DNA of 64,000 nt from Pseudolabrys sp. Lineage in GTDB: Bacteria > Pseudomonadota > Alphaproteobacteria > Rhizobiales > Xanthobacteraceae. This document shows positions 16,872-24,812 of this stretch, one piece after another; within the stretch, counting starts at the first letter, position 1; each line of letters starts with the position of its first letter. The stretch is taken from contig JARYIJ010000001.1 of the NCBI GenBank assembly GCA_029980465.1, forward strand, positions 2,801,501 through 2,865,500, given 5' to 3'. Position numbers and translations under genes: made by a program. Below the pieces are notes generated by a model. The model was not told the origin of the DNA. It ran no database searches and saw only the letters and a list, made by a program, of their open reading frames with translations.

Positions 16872-16994
16872 CGGCGTCATGCCCGGACTTGATCCGGGCA
16901 TCCATGATGAACGGCGGTAAAGTCGGCGTTACGTGGCGTTTCGCCATGACGCACCGCCTCATGGGATCACCGGGTCAAGCCCGGTGACGACGCT
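16872..16994. repeat. REP-type palindromic repeat
   Basis: Two hairpins: GTCATGCCCGGACTTGATCCGGGCATCC at the left (written here only in outline: GCCCGGA/TCCGGGC arms) and CACCGGGTCAAGCCCGGTG at the right, joined by about 60 bp. It fills the space between the convergent hydrolase and dehydrogenase genes and may also act as a bidirectional terminator. Confidence 0.6.
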
Positions 16995-17018
16995 GAACGG
17001 GTGGCGCGGTCCGCGGCG

Positions 17019-18107
17019 CTATTCCAGCGCTTCAAGCACCGCCTTCGCCATCGCCGCGGTGCCGTCCTTGCCGCCGAGATCGAGCGGCCGCACGCCGTTC
17101 GCGTAGGCCTTGTCGACGGCTCGTTCGATGCGGACCGCGGCATCGGCGGCCGGCTTGTACTCGTGCTTGTCGGCAAGCCAGTCGAGCATTAGCGCGGCGG
17201 ACAGAATCATCGCGGTCGGATTGGCCTTGCCCTGGCCCATGATGTCGGGCGCGGTGCCGTGGCACGGCTGGAACACCGCGTGGCGGTCGCCGATGTCGGC
17301 GGACGGCGCCATGCCCATGCCGCCGATCAGGCCGGCCGTGAGATCGGACAGGATGTCGCCGAACATGTTCTCGGTGACCATGACGTCGAAGTCCCACGGA
17401 CGTTTCACCAGCATAGCCGAGCAGGCGTCGACGTAGAGGTGATTGGCCTTGACGCCGGGATGGCGCTTGCCGGCCTCGTCAAACAGGCCGCGGAACCAGG
17501 CAAATGCCTTGAACACGTTGGCCTTGTCGACGCAGGTCAGGGTGCCCTTGTCCGGATTGCGTGCCTTGCGGCGCTCGGCATAGCGATACGAGAATTCGAA
17601 CAGGCGCTCCGACGTCTTGCGCGTGATCACCATGGTCTCGCGCGCCTCGTCGTGGGTGACGACGCCTTTGCCCATCGAGGCAAACAATCCCTCGGTCGAC
17701 TCGCGAATAACGACGAGATCGATGCCGTGCTTGTCGGCGTCGACGATGGGCGACGGCGCACCCGGCACCAGCCGGCACGGCCGCACGCCGGCATAGAGGT
17801 CGAACATGAAGCGCAATTCGACCTGCGGCATGATCTCGGTGTTGTCGGGATAGCGCACGGCCGGCAGGCCGCAGGCGCCGAGCAGGATGGCGTCAGCCTC
17901 TTCGCACAGCTTGATCGTGGAGTCCGGCATCGATTTGCCGGTGTCCTTGTAATGATTGGCGCCGGCCGGCGCCTCGGTGAAGCGGAATTTTAGCCCCGGC
18001 GTCGTCTCTTCGATACGGTGAAGGACGTCGAGCGCCGGTTTCATCACCTCGGGCCCGATGCCGTCGCCTGGAAGTACCGCGATGTGAAAAGCGTCATTGG
18101 CGCTCAT
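17019..18107 (-). CDS. Tartrate dehydrogenase/isopropylmalate dehydrogenase family enzyme
   Basis: A 362-residue beta-decarboxylating dehydrogenase with the fold of isocitrate and isopropylmalate dehydrogenases. Seen: IAVLPGDGIGPEVM, DLVVIRESTEGLFAS, FEFSYRYAERR, the catalytic Lys in CVDKANVFK, and the metal signature VMVTENMFGDILSDLTAGLIGGMGMAPSA in two adjoining pieces. The long GVRPCRLVPGAPSPI stretch is like TtuC/TDH rather than LeuB. Neighbouring hydroxypyruvate isomerase and SDR genes suggest hydroxy-acid (tartrate, malate or glycerate) metabolism. The ATG at 18107 (MSANDAFHIAVL) is chosen; an upstream extension is not family-like. Confidence 0.85.
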   Translation of the reverse strand: MSANDAFHIAVLPGDGIGPEVMKPALDVLHRIEETTPGLKFRFTEAPAGANHYKDTGKSMPDSTIKLCEEADAILLGACGLPAVRYPDNTEIMPQVELRFMFDLYAGVRPCRLVPGAPSPIVDADKHGIDLVVIRESTEGLFASMGKGVVTHDEARETMVITRKTSERLFEFSYRYAERRKARNPDKGTLTCVDKANVFKAFAWFRGLFDEAGKRHPGVKANHLYVDACSAMLVKRPWDFDVMVTENMFGDILSDLTAGLIGGMGMAPSADIGDRHAVFQPCHGTAPDIMGQGKANPTAMILSAALMLDWLADKHEYKPAADAAVRIERAVDKAYANGVRPLDLGGKDGTAAMAKAVLEALE

Positions 18108-18207
18108 GACATTGTCCTGTGTGGCGAAATCCGGTGGGGACCGGTAATGAATACGTCTGCGCCCGCGCGCGCAAGGCGTCATCGGCAGGACCGCAAGGGA
18201 AAGTGCA

Positions 18208-18996
18208 ATGCCACGGTTTTCGGCTCATGTCGGTTATCTGTTTCCAGACCGCTCCCTGCTCGATCGTTTCGACGCCGTTGCCGCGGCCGGGTTCAAAGCC
18301 GTCGACATGCCGGCGCCTTACGAGCTTCCGGCGGCCGCGCTCGCGGACGCGGTCAGGCGCAACGGATTGACGCCGCTCGGCATCAACACGCCGCGCCACG
18401 GCGAAGGCGGCTCGCACGGTCTTGCGGCGCTGCCGGGCCGCGAGAAGGACTGGGAACAATCGTTCGACCTTGCGCTCGACTACGCGCTGACCATCGGCAA
18501 CAGCGCGATTCACTGCATGTCCGGCATCGTCGCCGACGGCGAGCGCGCCGCGGCGGAAAAGACGTTCGTCGCCAACCTCAGGCGTGCCGCCGATATCGCG
18601 GCAACGAAAAATCTCAAACTGCTGATCGAGCCGATCAATCCGCGCGACGCGCCCGGCTATTTCCTCTATCGCGTCGACCAGGCCGCCGACATTATCGCCA
18701 AGGTCGGCAAGCCGAATGTCCTGCTGCAGTTCGACTTCTATCATGTGCAGATCGTCAGTGGCGATCTGGTCAAGAGGCTCAAACAATACTTCCCGATCGT
18801 CGGCCATCTGCAATGCGCGGCGGTGCCGGTGCGGCACGAGCCTGACGCCGATTGCGAGGTCAATTATCCATTCGTGTTCGCCGAGGTCGACCGGCTCGGC
18901 TACACGGGCTGGATCGGCGCCGAATATCACCCGCGCGGGCGCACCGAAGACGGGCTCGGTTGGGGGAGGCCGTACGGCGTGGTGCCAAAAAAATAG
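18208..18996 (+). CDS. Hydroxypyruvate isomerase family protein
   Basis: A 262-residue TIM-barrel isomerase of the Hyi/OtnI type (xylose-isomerase-like). Key parts: FSAHVGYLFPDRSLLDRF, GINTPRHGEGG, LLIEPINPRDAPGYFLY (metal Glu), VLLQFDFYHVQIVSGDL (metal Asp/His), VGHLQCAAVP and WIGAEYHPRGRTEDGLGW (metal Glu). It interconverts hydroxypyruvate and tartronate semialdehyde. The SDR gene starts 25 bp downstream and the tartrate-dehydrogenase-type gene is divergent. Together they could feed C3 hydroxy acids into glycerate. Confidence 0.9.
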   Translation: MPRFSAHVGYLFPDRSLLDRFDAVAAAGFKAVDMPAPYELPAAALADAVRRNGLTPLGINTPRHGEGGSHGLAALPGREKDWEQSFDLALDYALTIGNSAIHCMSGIVADGERAAAEKTFVANLRRAADIAATKNLKLLIEPINPRDAPGYFLYRVDQAADIIAKVGKPNVLLQFDFYHVQIVSGDLVKRLKQYFPIVGHLQCAAVPVRHEPDADCEVNYPFVFAEVDRLGYTGWIGAEYHPRGRTEDGLGWGRPYGVVPKK

Positions 18997-19021
18997 AAAA
19001 AGAAATAGGGAGGAAACCGCA

Positions 19022-19765
19022 ATGCGTCTCAGGGGCAAGGTCGCGATTGTCACCGGCGCCGGTTCCGGCATGGGCGAAGCCATCGCGCATAGTTACGCGA
19101 AGGAAGGCGCGAAGGTCGGTGTGCTCGACGTCAACGAGCAGGCGGCCAACAAGGTCGCCGCGGCGATCGGCGTCAACGCAATCGCGATCGGTTGCGACAT
19201 TACCAAGGCGAACGACATTGCCGGCGCGGTGGAGAAAACCAAATCGGCCTTCGGTGGCGTCGACCTGCTCGTCAACAACGCAGGCGTCACGCATGTCAAC
19301 AAGCCGTTCCTCGAGGTTGGCGAGAGCGAGTTCGACCGCGTCTTCGCCGTCAACGTGAAGGGGCTGTTCATGATGACGCAAGCCGTTGTGCTGGAGATGC
19401 GCCGGCGCGGCGGCGGCGTCATCGTCAATATCGGCTCGACCGCCGGGCTGCGGCCGCGTCCGGGCCTGACCGCCTACAACGCCACCAAGGGCGCGGTCCA
19501 CAATCTGACCAAGACGCTGGCGGTCGAGCTTGCGCCTGACAAGATCAGGGTTTGCGCCATCGCCCCGGTGGCGACCGACACGCCGCTTCTGCCGCAGTTC
19601 CTCGGGCCGGCGCCTGGTCAGCGCGAGAAATTCGTCGCCACGGTGCCGCTCGGCCGCTTGGCGACATCGCAGGATATCGCCGACGCCGCCCTGTTCCTGG
19701 TGTCGGACGAGGCCAAATTCCTCACCGGCAATGTCATGGAAGTTGATGGCGGGCGTTGCGTTTAG
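19022..19765 (+). CDS. SDR family oxidoreductase
   Basis: A 247-residue classical SDR: TGAGSGMGEAIA cofactor loop, VLDVNE (Asp, NAD preference), NNAGVTH, IGSTAG (Ser), YNATKGA (Tyr/Lys), FLTGNVMEVDGGRCV. A strong AGGGAGG ribosome site precedes the ATG at 19022. It follows the hydroxypyruvate isomerase gene closely and is probably its operon partner, perhaps reducing an aldehyde or oxidising a hydroxy acid of the same route. Exact substrate unknown. Confidence 0.9.
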   Translation: MRLRGKVAIVTGAGSGMGEAIAHSYAKEGAKVGVLDVNEQAANKVAAAIGVNAIAIGCDITKANDIAGAVEKTKSAFGGVDLLVNNAGVTHVNKPFLEVGESEFDRVFAVNVKGLFMMTQAVVLEMRRRGGGVIVNIGSTAGLRPRPGLTAYNATKGAVHNLTKTLAVELAPDKIRVCAIAPVATDTPLLPQFLGPAPGQREKFVATVPLGRLATSQDIADAALFLVSDEAKFLTGNVMEVDGGRCV

Positions 19766-19864
19766 CAGGCAATGGTTCAAATTTTAGCTTTTGTTAACCA
19801 ACGATACCCTTGAAAAGTCTGTGATTTCGGCTTCCGCCGGCTGCCGGCCATGATATGGTGCGGC

Positions 19865-20416
19865 ATGGCCGAGGCTGAGAAAACGGAAGCCCATCCGCTG
19901 CAGGACGCGTTACGGGACGCGCGCATCGATGCCGCCGAGCGGTCCGGGGTCGTCGTCGACCTGCGCGACGCCGAGTTGGCGCGACTCGAACTGCTGAACG
20001 AAGCACTCGACCCAGTGTTCAAGGAAATTCCGGCCGGTATCGACTTGTTCGACCGCGGCATCAGCCGGGGCGACACGCCGCGACTGTGGATCGACTCGAT
20101 CGCGCATGCGCTGATGGGGCGCGACAAGCGCATGTACCGTTTCGTGCAGGACACCCGATTCGGCCGCACGGTGCTGGCGGAGTCCTACGACATTCCGGTG
20201 ATGGCCGACGCCATCACGCGCTATGTCGCGCGCCGCCTGGTTGAGCGCGAGCGGGCGCTCGCCGGTGATACCGTGTCGAACCAGATGATGGAGCGGCATC
20301 TCGCCGAGCAGGAGCGCCGGCGGCGGCGCTGGGCCTCGGCTCGCGGATTCATCCTCGGCCTGGTTATCGGCATCGGCGCGCTGGTCGCGCTCGCGTATTT
20401 CAGCGCGCATTCCTGA
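19865..20416 (+). CDS. Conserved hypothetical protein with C-terminal membrane anchor
   Basis: A 183-residue protein I do not recognise. The soluble part (about 150 residues) is rich in Arg, Glu and Asp and largely helical by composition (DAELARLELLNEALDPVFKEI, LWIDSIAHALMGRDKRMYRF). A single hydrophobic helix, GFILGLVIGIGALVALAYF, lies at the very C terminus, which predicts a tail-anchored inner-membrane protein facing the cytoplasm. The ATG at 19865 (MAEAEKTE) is preferred over one 15 bp upstream. Confidence 0.7.
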   Translation: MAEAEKTEAHPLQDALRDARIDAAERSGVVVDLRDAELARLELLNEALDPVFKEIPAGIDLFDRGISRGDTPRLWIDSIAHALMGRDKRMYRFVQDTRFGRTVLAESYDIPVMADAITRYVARRLVERERALAGDTVSNQMMERHLAEQERRRRRWASARGFILGLVIGIGALVALAYFSAHS

Positions 20417-20439
20417 CGCCAAGCCGCTAGCTTGGCGCG

Positions 20440-20562
20440 GTCATGCCTGCGCAAGCGGGCATCCAGTAACCAATGACTCCGCAATTACAGGGAACGCCAC
20501 CCTTTACTGGATCACCCGCTGGAGCCTGCACCCGCGCAGGCGGGTGCGGGTGATGACAATAA
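20440..20562. repeat. REP-type palindromic repeat
   Basis: GTCATGCCTGCGCAAGCGGGCATCCAGTA at the left pairs within itself, and TACTGGATCACCCGC ... GCGGGTGATGAC closes the right side, giving an overall inverted plan of about 120 bp between a plus-strand and a minus-strand gene. Related to the copy at 21497. Confidence 0.6.
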
Positions 20563-20604
20563 CAGGTGACAGAACGGCGGATGCCATCTGATGCGATAGG
20601 AATT

Positions 20605-21483
20605 CTAAGCCATCAGCATGACTCGTTTGAGCGTCGCGACATGCCCATCAGTGTCGATGCCGCGCGTCTCCATCTCGCAGCGCCACGCGCCGGCTTCGCT
20701 GTCGATCCGGTAGAGGTTATAGGCCGCCGCGTTGCGCGCTCTGCCCGGCGCGCCCGAGGCGGAGGGTACGCCGACGGCGGGGACATGGCCTGCCGGACCG
20801 TCAAGCCAATGCAGTTCCTGAAGATGGTTATGGCCGTGCAGAACGAGCTCGGCACCACGCTCGGCGATCACGGCGTTGAATGCGTCGGCATCGATGAGCT
20901 TTTTGCGCGGCGACACGTCGCCGGCGGGGGGGTGATGGATCAGCACGACGCGGAACATCTTCTCGCGCTCCAGCGCGGAGAGAAGTGATGCGAGCCGCCC
21001 GATCTGTTGCTCGCCGGCGCGGCCGGTCGCCATGAACGGCAGGGTCGGAACGCCGGTGTTGACCGCGACGATCACGATGTTGCCGCGTCGCCGCACGAAC
21101 GGGAATTCAGCGCCTCCGTCGTCGCCGCGCATGAAGGCTTCGAGTTCGGCGCGCATTCGTTCGACGCCGCCGGGAATGTAGGCGTCGTGGTTGCCGGGGA
21201 TTGCCGTGATGTCGTGATCCGGACCGATGCCGGCCAGCCACTGCCGCGCTTGCCTGAACTCGTCCGGATGCGCGATGTTCGAGAGATCGCCAGTGATAGC
21301 GATGTGATCGACCGGCGTGATCTTGAGATCGCCGACGATCCGCCGCAGCACGGCCGGATCATGAACGCGGCGGCGTTTCAGGAGCCAGTTGCCATAGCCG
21401 GTAAGCTGCTTGAAGTTGAGGTCACCCCACCGCACCGGAGGCAGCGGCAAATGCGGGTCGGACAGGTGCGCAAGGGTGAACAC
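20605..21483 (-). CDS. Metallophosphoesterase (calcineurin-like)
   Basis: A 292-residue phosphoesterase with the five-block metal motif: LAHLSDPHLP (DxH), HIAITGDLSN (GDxxD-like), AIPGNHDAY (GNHD), VVLIHHPP and VLHGHNHLQ (GHxH). The fold is shared by cAMP phosphodiesterase (CpdA), UDP-diacylglucosamine hydrolase and others; the substrate is unclear. It is monocistronic, with REP-type repeats on both sides. Confidence 0.88.
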   Translation of the reverse strand: MFTLAHLSDPHLPLPPVRWGDLNFKQLTGYGNWLLKRRRVHDPAVLRRIVGDLKITPVDHIAITGDLSNIAHPDEFRQARQWLAGIGPDHDITAIPGNHDAYIPGGVERMRAELEAFMRGDDGGAEFPFVRRRGNIVIVAVNTGVPTLPFMATGRAGEQQIGRLASLLSALEREKMFRVVLIHHPPAGDVSPRKKLIDADAFNAVIAERGAELVLHGHNHLQELHWLDGPAGHVPAVGVPSASGAPGRARNAAAYNLYRIDSEAGAWRCEMETRGIDTDGHVATLKRVMLMA

Positions 21484-21496
21484 GAATTTCCTCGGG

Positions 21497-21602
21497 TGTC
21501 ATGCCCCCCGCGAAAGCGGGGCCATCCAGTAAAGGGCAACTCTGCGGATGAATCGCAGATTTTGAAGATACTGGATTACCCGCTTTCACGGGCAATGACA
21601 GC
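21497..21602. repeat. REP-type palindromic repeat
   Basis: Left arm GTCATGCCCCCCGCG and CCATCCAGTA; right arm TACTGGATTACCCGC and CGGGCAATGAC. The outer parts are inverted copies. It lies just upstream of the metallophosphoesterase gene and only 6 bp from the mbfA stop, so it may also end mbfA transcripts. Confidence 0.65.
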
Positions 21603-21607
21603 GACGG

Positions 21608-22567
21608 TCACGAACTCCCGATCAGGATGCCGGCAACAAACACTAGCGCGCCACCGAGCATGACCTGGAACGTCGCCTGCAGGAACGGCGTGTCCATGTA
21701 GCGCATGCGGATCCACGAGATCGCGATGAGCTCGAAGACGACGACGACCCATGATACGGCTGTCGCCGTCCAGAAGTTCGGGATGAGATAAGGCAGGGTG
21801 TGGCCCAGTCCGCCGATCGCGGTCATCAGGCCGCACACAGGCCCGCGAATCCACGGTGTGCCGCGACCCGTCAGCGAGCCGTCGTCCGACAACGCCTCGG
21901 CAAAGCCCATCGAGATGCCGGCGCCGACTGACGCGGCGAGGCCGACGAGGAATGTCTCCCACGTGTTATGGGTGGCAAAGGCGGCGGCAAACAGCGGTGC
22001 CAGCGTCGACACCGAGCCGTCCATCAGGCCGGCAAGGCCCGGCTGCACGTATTGCAGCACAAAGATGCGGTGCGCCGTTTCGCCCTCTTCCGCGCGGGCG
22101 CCTTCCGTGAGGATTTGCTCGCTGAGCTTGTGCGCGAGACTCTCATGCCCGGCCTCCGCCTCGGCGAGCTGGACCAGAAGGTCGCGGACGTGAACGTCGC
22201 GAGCATTTTCGGCGGCGCGGCGATAGAAGCGCTCAGCCTCGAACTCCATATTCTCCGCGAATTTGCGCACTTCATCGAGACCCAGTGGCCGCATCAGCCA
22301 TAGCGGCTTCTTGTTCTCGATGAAGCCCCTGACGTCCTGACGCCGGATCAGCGGCAGGTAATCGCCAAATTTCGTCTTGTAGAGGTCGGACAGCATGGTG
22401 CGGTGGTGCACCTCTTCGTCCGCCATTTCGTCAAACACCTTGGCCGAGGCGGGAAACTGATCGCGCAGACCTTCGGCGAAGCCGCGATAGATGCGGCTGT
22501 CTTCCTCTTCGTTGGTGATGGCAAGGGCGAGCACTTCCTGCTCGGTGAGGTCTGAAAATCGCTTCAC
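21608..22567 (-). CDS. mbfA: Membrane-bound ferritin-like iron exporter MbfA
   Basis: MbfA exports iron and protects rhizobia from iron and peroxide stress. The 319-residue protein fuses an N-terminal di-iron ferritin-like (erythrin) domain with a C-terminal VIT1-type transporter with several membrane helices. Di-iron ligands lie in NEEEDSRIYRGF, DEMADEEVHHRTML, EFEAERFYRRAA and LAEAEAGHESLAH. The membrane part begins near residue 165 (GLAGLMDGSVSTLAPLF) and ends GGALVFVAGILIGSS. Start is a GTG at 22567 with AAGGA upstream; ATG-started forms upstream would swallow the regulatory box. The Irr-type box at 22603-22617 explains iron control. Confidence 0.93.
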   Translation of the reverse strand: MKRFSDLTEQEVLALAITNEEEDSRIYRGFAEGLRDQFPASAKVFDEMADEEVHHRTMLSDLYKTKFGDYLPLIRRQDVRGFIENKKPLWLMRPLGLDEVRKFAENMEFEAERFYRRAAENARDVHVRDLLVQLAEAEAGHESLAHKLSEQILTEGARAEEGETAHRIFVLQYVQPGLAGLMDGSVSTLAPLFAAAFATHNTWETFLVGLAASVGAGISMGFAEALSDDGSLTGRGTPWIRGPVCGLMTAIGGLGHTLPYLIPNFWTATAVSWVVVVFELIAISWIRMRYMDTPFLQATFQVMLGGALVFVAGILIGSS

Positions 22568-22585
22568 GCCCGATTCCTTCAATAA

Positions 22586-22599
22586 ATGATGCTCATCAT
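22586..22599. promoter_or_regulatory. Palindrome ATGATG-CT-CATCAT in the mbfA leader
   Basis: Perfect 6-bp arms with a 2-bp centre lie between the Irr-type box and the mbfA start, 19-32 bp upstream of the GTG. It could be a second operator or a small leader hairpin. Confidence 0.4.
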
Positions 22600-22602
22600 A
22601 TA

Positions 22603-22617
22603 TTAGAAGAATTCTAA
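22603..22617. promoter_or_regulatory. Irr box (iron control element) upstream of mbfA
   Basis: TTAGAA-GAA-TTCTAA is a perfect 6-bp inverted repeat with a 3-bp spacer that matches the rhizobial ICE core TTAGAA-N3-TTCTAA. It lies 36-50 bp before the mbfA start. In Bradyrhizobium and Agrobacterium, Irr represses mbfA through such a site when iron is low. It also lies close to the divergent Nudix gene. Confidence 0.85.
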
Positions 22618-22693
22618 GGAGCAAAGCGCTTCGATGACGGCGGAATTTGCGTTTCGCGGTGGCGGCCACCGGCTTCGGCTGGCAAGAGGGAAC

Positions 22694-23191
22694 ATGCCCC
22701 AGGGGAAGTTGCCATTGAGTGCCGTCCGGACCGCCCTTGAGCCCGCCATCCGCCGGATGATGCATGTCTACTGGCGCTTCGCCCGCGGCATGACTTTAGG
22801 CGTGCGTGGCGCGGTAATCGACGGCGAGGGTCGGATTTTTCTCATCAAGCACAGTTACGTCGGCGGCTGGCACATGCCGGGCGGCGGCGTTGAAACCGGC
22901 GAGACGATGCTCGCCGCGCTCGCCCGCGAATTGCGGGAGGAGGGCAACATCGAACTCACAGGGCCGGCCGTGCTGCACGCCGTTTATTTCAACGGTCACG
23001 TGTCGCGGCGCGATCATGTCGCGCTCTACGTCGTGCGCGACTTCCGGCAAACGGGTGTACCGGAGCCGAACCACGAGATTGTCGCGCACGGCTTCTTTAC
23101 GCGCGACGGGCTGCCGCCAGACACGACCCGGAGCACGCGCGCGCGAATTGCCGAAGTGCTGGACGGCGTGCCGCCGCCGGAATTGTGGTGA
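22694..23191 (+). CDS. Nudix hydrolase
   Basis: A 165-residue Nudix protein. The Nudix box GGGVETGETMLAALARELREEGNIEL keeps the REL-EE core, but the last glycine of EExGU is Asn. VRGAVIDGEGRIFLIKHSYVGGWHMP is the first strand pair. Two starts are possible: ATG 22634 (20 residues longer, with AAGGAG far upstream) or ATG 22694 with AGAGGGAAC close by; I favour the second. Such proteins hydrolyse nucleoside diphosphate derivatives. It is divergent from mbfA and runs into the convergent reductase gene. Confidence 0.85.
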   Translation: MPQGKLPLSAVRTALEPAIRRMMHVYWRFARGMTLGVRGAVIDGEGRIFLIKHSYVGGWHMPGGGVETGETMLAALARELREEGNIELTGPAVLHAVYFNGHVSRRDHVALYVVRDFRQTGVPEPNHEIVAHGFFTRDGLPPDTTRSTRARIAEVLDGVPPPELW

Positions 23192-24166
23192 TCAGCCGAA
23201 TTTGGCGCGGTCGTGCGGCGCGTTGAAATCGAGTTCGGGCCCGAGCGGCACGATGCCGGTCGGATTGATCTTGGCGTGGCTGCCGTAATAGTGCCGCTTG
23301 ATCTGGTCGAGGTCGACCGTCTCGGCGACGCCCGGCACCTGATAGAGGTCGCGCAAATAGTTCGACAGGCTCGGGTAGTCGGCGATGCGTTTCCAGTTGC
23401 ACTTGAAGTGGCCGACATAGACCGCGTCGAAGCGGATCAGGGTCGTGAACAGGCGCCAGTCGGCCTCGGTCTGCCGGTTGCCGACGAGATAGCGCTGCTT
23501 CGACAGAATCGTCTCAAGCTCCTCGAGTGTGTCGAACACGTTGCGGAACGCCTGCTCGTAGGCGGCCTGCGTCGTCGCGAAGCCGGCGCGATACACGCCG
23601 TTGTTGACGTTCGGATAGACGAGGTCGTTGATTCGGTCGATCTCGGCGCGCAGCGCTTGCGGATAATAGTCGGTGCGCACGTCGGTGAAGGCGTCGAATG
23701 CCGAGTTGAACATCCGGATGATCTCGGATGACTCGTTGTTGACGACGGTGTTGCGTACCTTGTCCCACAGCACGGGAACGGTGACGCGGCCGGTGTAATG
23801 CGGATCGGCGATGAGATAGACGTCGGACAGCTTGCTCTTGCCGAACAAGGTGTCGCCCGACGAGCCGGTGTCCCTGTCGAAGGTCCAGCCGTCCTTGCCC
23901 ATGTACCAGGACACGGACGAGACGGAGACAATGCCGTCGAGCGCCTTGAGTTTGCGGAAGATCAGCGTGCGATGCGCCCAGGGGCAGGCGAGCGCGACAT
24001 AAAGGTGGTAGCGCCCGGGCTCGGCCGGAAAGCCGCCGTCGCCGGACGGGCCCGCCGAGCCGTCCGCGGTCACCCAGTTGCGGTAGCGGGTCGGCGGGCG
24101 GATGAAGTGCCCGTCCTTGGTTCGCAGCCCGTCCTCGGTCCAGACACCGTCAACCAGATGGCCCAT
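23192..24166 (-). CDS. Glutathionyl-hydroquinone reductase (ECM4/YqjG type GST)
   Basis: A 324-residue Xi-class glutathione transferase. The catalytic cysteine is Cys61 in LACPWAHRTLIF. Further family blocks are VSSVSWYMGKDGWTF, YTGRVTVPVLWDK, NNESSEIIRMFNSAFD and LTEADWRLFTTLIRFDAVYVGHFKCN (seen here as QTEADWRLF). The enzyme removes glutathione from glutathionyl-hydroquinones, which recycles quinones. Its stop directly abuts the stop of the convergent Nudix gene (23191/23192). Confidence 0.93.
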   Translation of the reverse strand: MGHLVDGVWTEDGLRTKDGHFIRPPTRYRNWVTADGSAGPSGDGGFPAEPGRYHLYVALACPWAHRTLIFRKLKALDGIVSVSSVSWYMGKDGWTFDRDTGSSGDTLFGKSKLSDVYLIADPHYTGRVTVPVLWDKVRNTVVNNESSEIIRMFNSAFDAFTDVRTDYYPQALRAEIDRINDLVYPNVNNGVYRAGFATTQAAYEQAFRNVFDTLEELETILSKQRYLVGNRQTEADWRLFTTLIRFDAVYVGHFKCNWKRIADYPSLSNYLRDLYQVPGVAETVDLDQIKRHYYGSHAKINPTGIVPLGPELDFNAPHDRAKFG

Positions 24167-24302
24167 GCTCAGTCTCCGTTTACCTCGGGCAATCTAGTCA
24201 TTCGGGGGCCTGGCAACACCCCCGATTGGACCGACCCGGGGCGAAATGCTAATCGCCCGCCGGAATGCGCCATTCGCGATTCCGGGATCGACCATTGCGC
24301 CC

Positions 24303-24812
24303 ATGACCGAGCTCGACCTCACCATCACGCCGGAGACGCCGGACGACGCACTGGCCATCGAGCGGTTGCACGAGCGCACCTTCGGACCGGGCCGCTACAC
24401 GCGCACCGCCTATCGGCTGCGCGAGCATCGCGGTCATTTGCGCGCGCTGTCGTTCACGGCGCGCATCGGCACGCTGATGGTCGGCTCGGTGCAGCAGACG
24501 CCGGTCCGCATCGGGCAGGTGAAGGCCCTGCTGCTCGGGCCGCTGACAGTCGAGCCGCCGTTCCGGTCACGCGGTGTCGGCAAGGCGCTGATCGGACGTG
24601 CGCTCGCCGAGGCCAGGACCAAAGGCCACAAGCTTGTGTTTCTGGTCGGCGACGAACCGTATTACGGCAAGCACGGCTTCAGACACATTCCGCACGGCCA
24701 GATCACGATGCCGGGGCCGGTCGATCCGGCGCGCCTGCTTGTCGCCGAACTGGTGCTCGGTGCGTTCGGCCATCTGACCGGGGCGATGCAGCCCGACTGG
24801 GACGACGTCTAG
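24303..24812 (+). CDS. GNAT family N-acetyltransferase
   Basis: A 169-residue GNAT protein similar in plan to the predicted YhbS group: ITPETPDDALAIERLHERTFGPGRY, then LLGPLTVEPPFRSRGVGKALIGRAL with the acetyl-CoA loop (RSRGVGK), and VFLVGDEPYYGKHGF. The ATG at 24303 is preferred over one 57 bp upstream. Its TAG stop (24810-24812) is part of the CTAG target duplicated by the IS481 element, so the gene was not damaged by the insertion. Confidence 0.85.
   Translation: MTELDLTITPETPDDALAIERLHERTFGPGRYTRTAYRLREHRGHLRALSFTARIGTLMVGSVQQTPVRIGQVKALLLGPLTVEPPFRSRGVGKALIGRALAEARTKGHKLVFLVGDEPYYGKHGFRHIPHGQITMPGPVDPARLLVAELVLGAFGHLTGAMQPDWDDV

Noticed and set aside
16537..21602. CRISPR array suspected from regularly spaced palindromes
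   Set aside because: The repeats differ in length and sequence, are spread kilobases apart and have no uniform spacers or cas genes.
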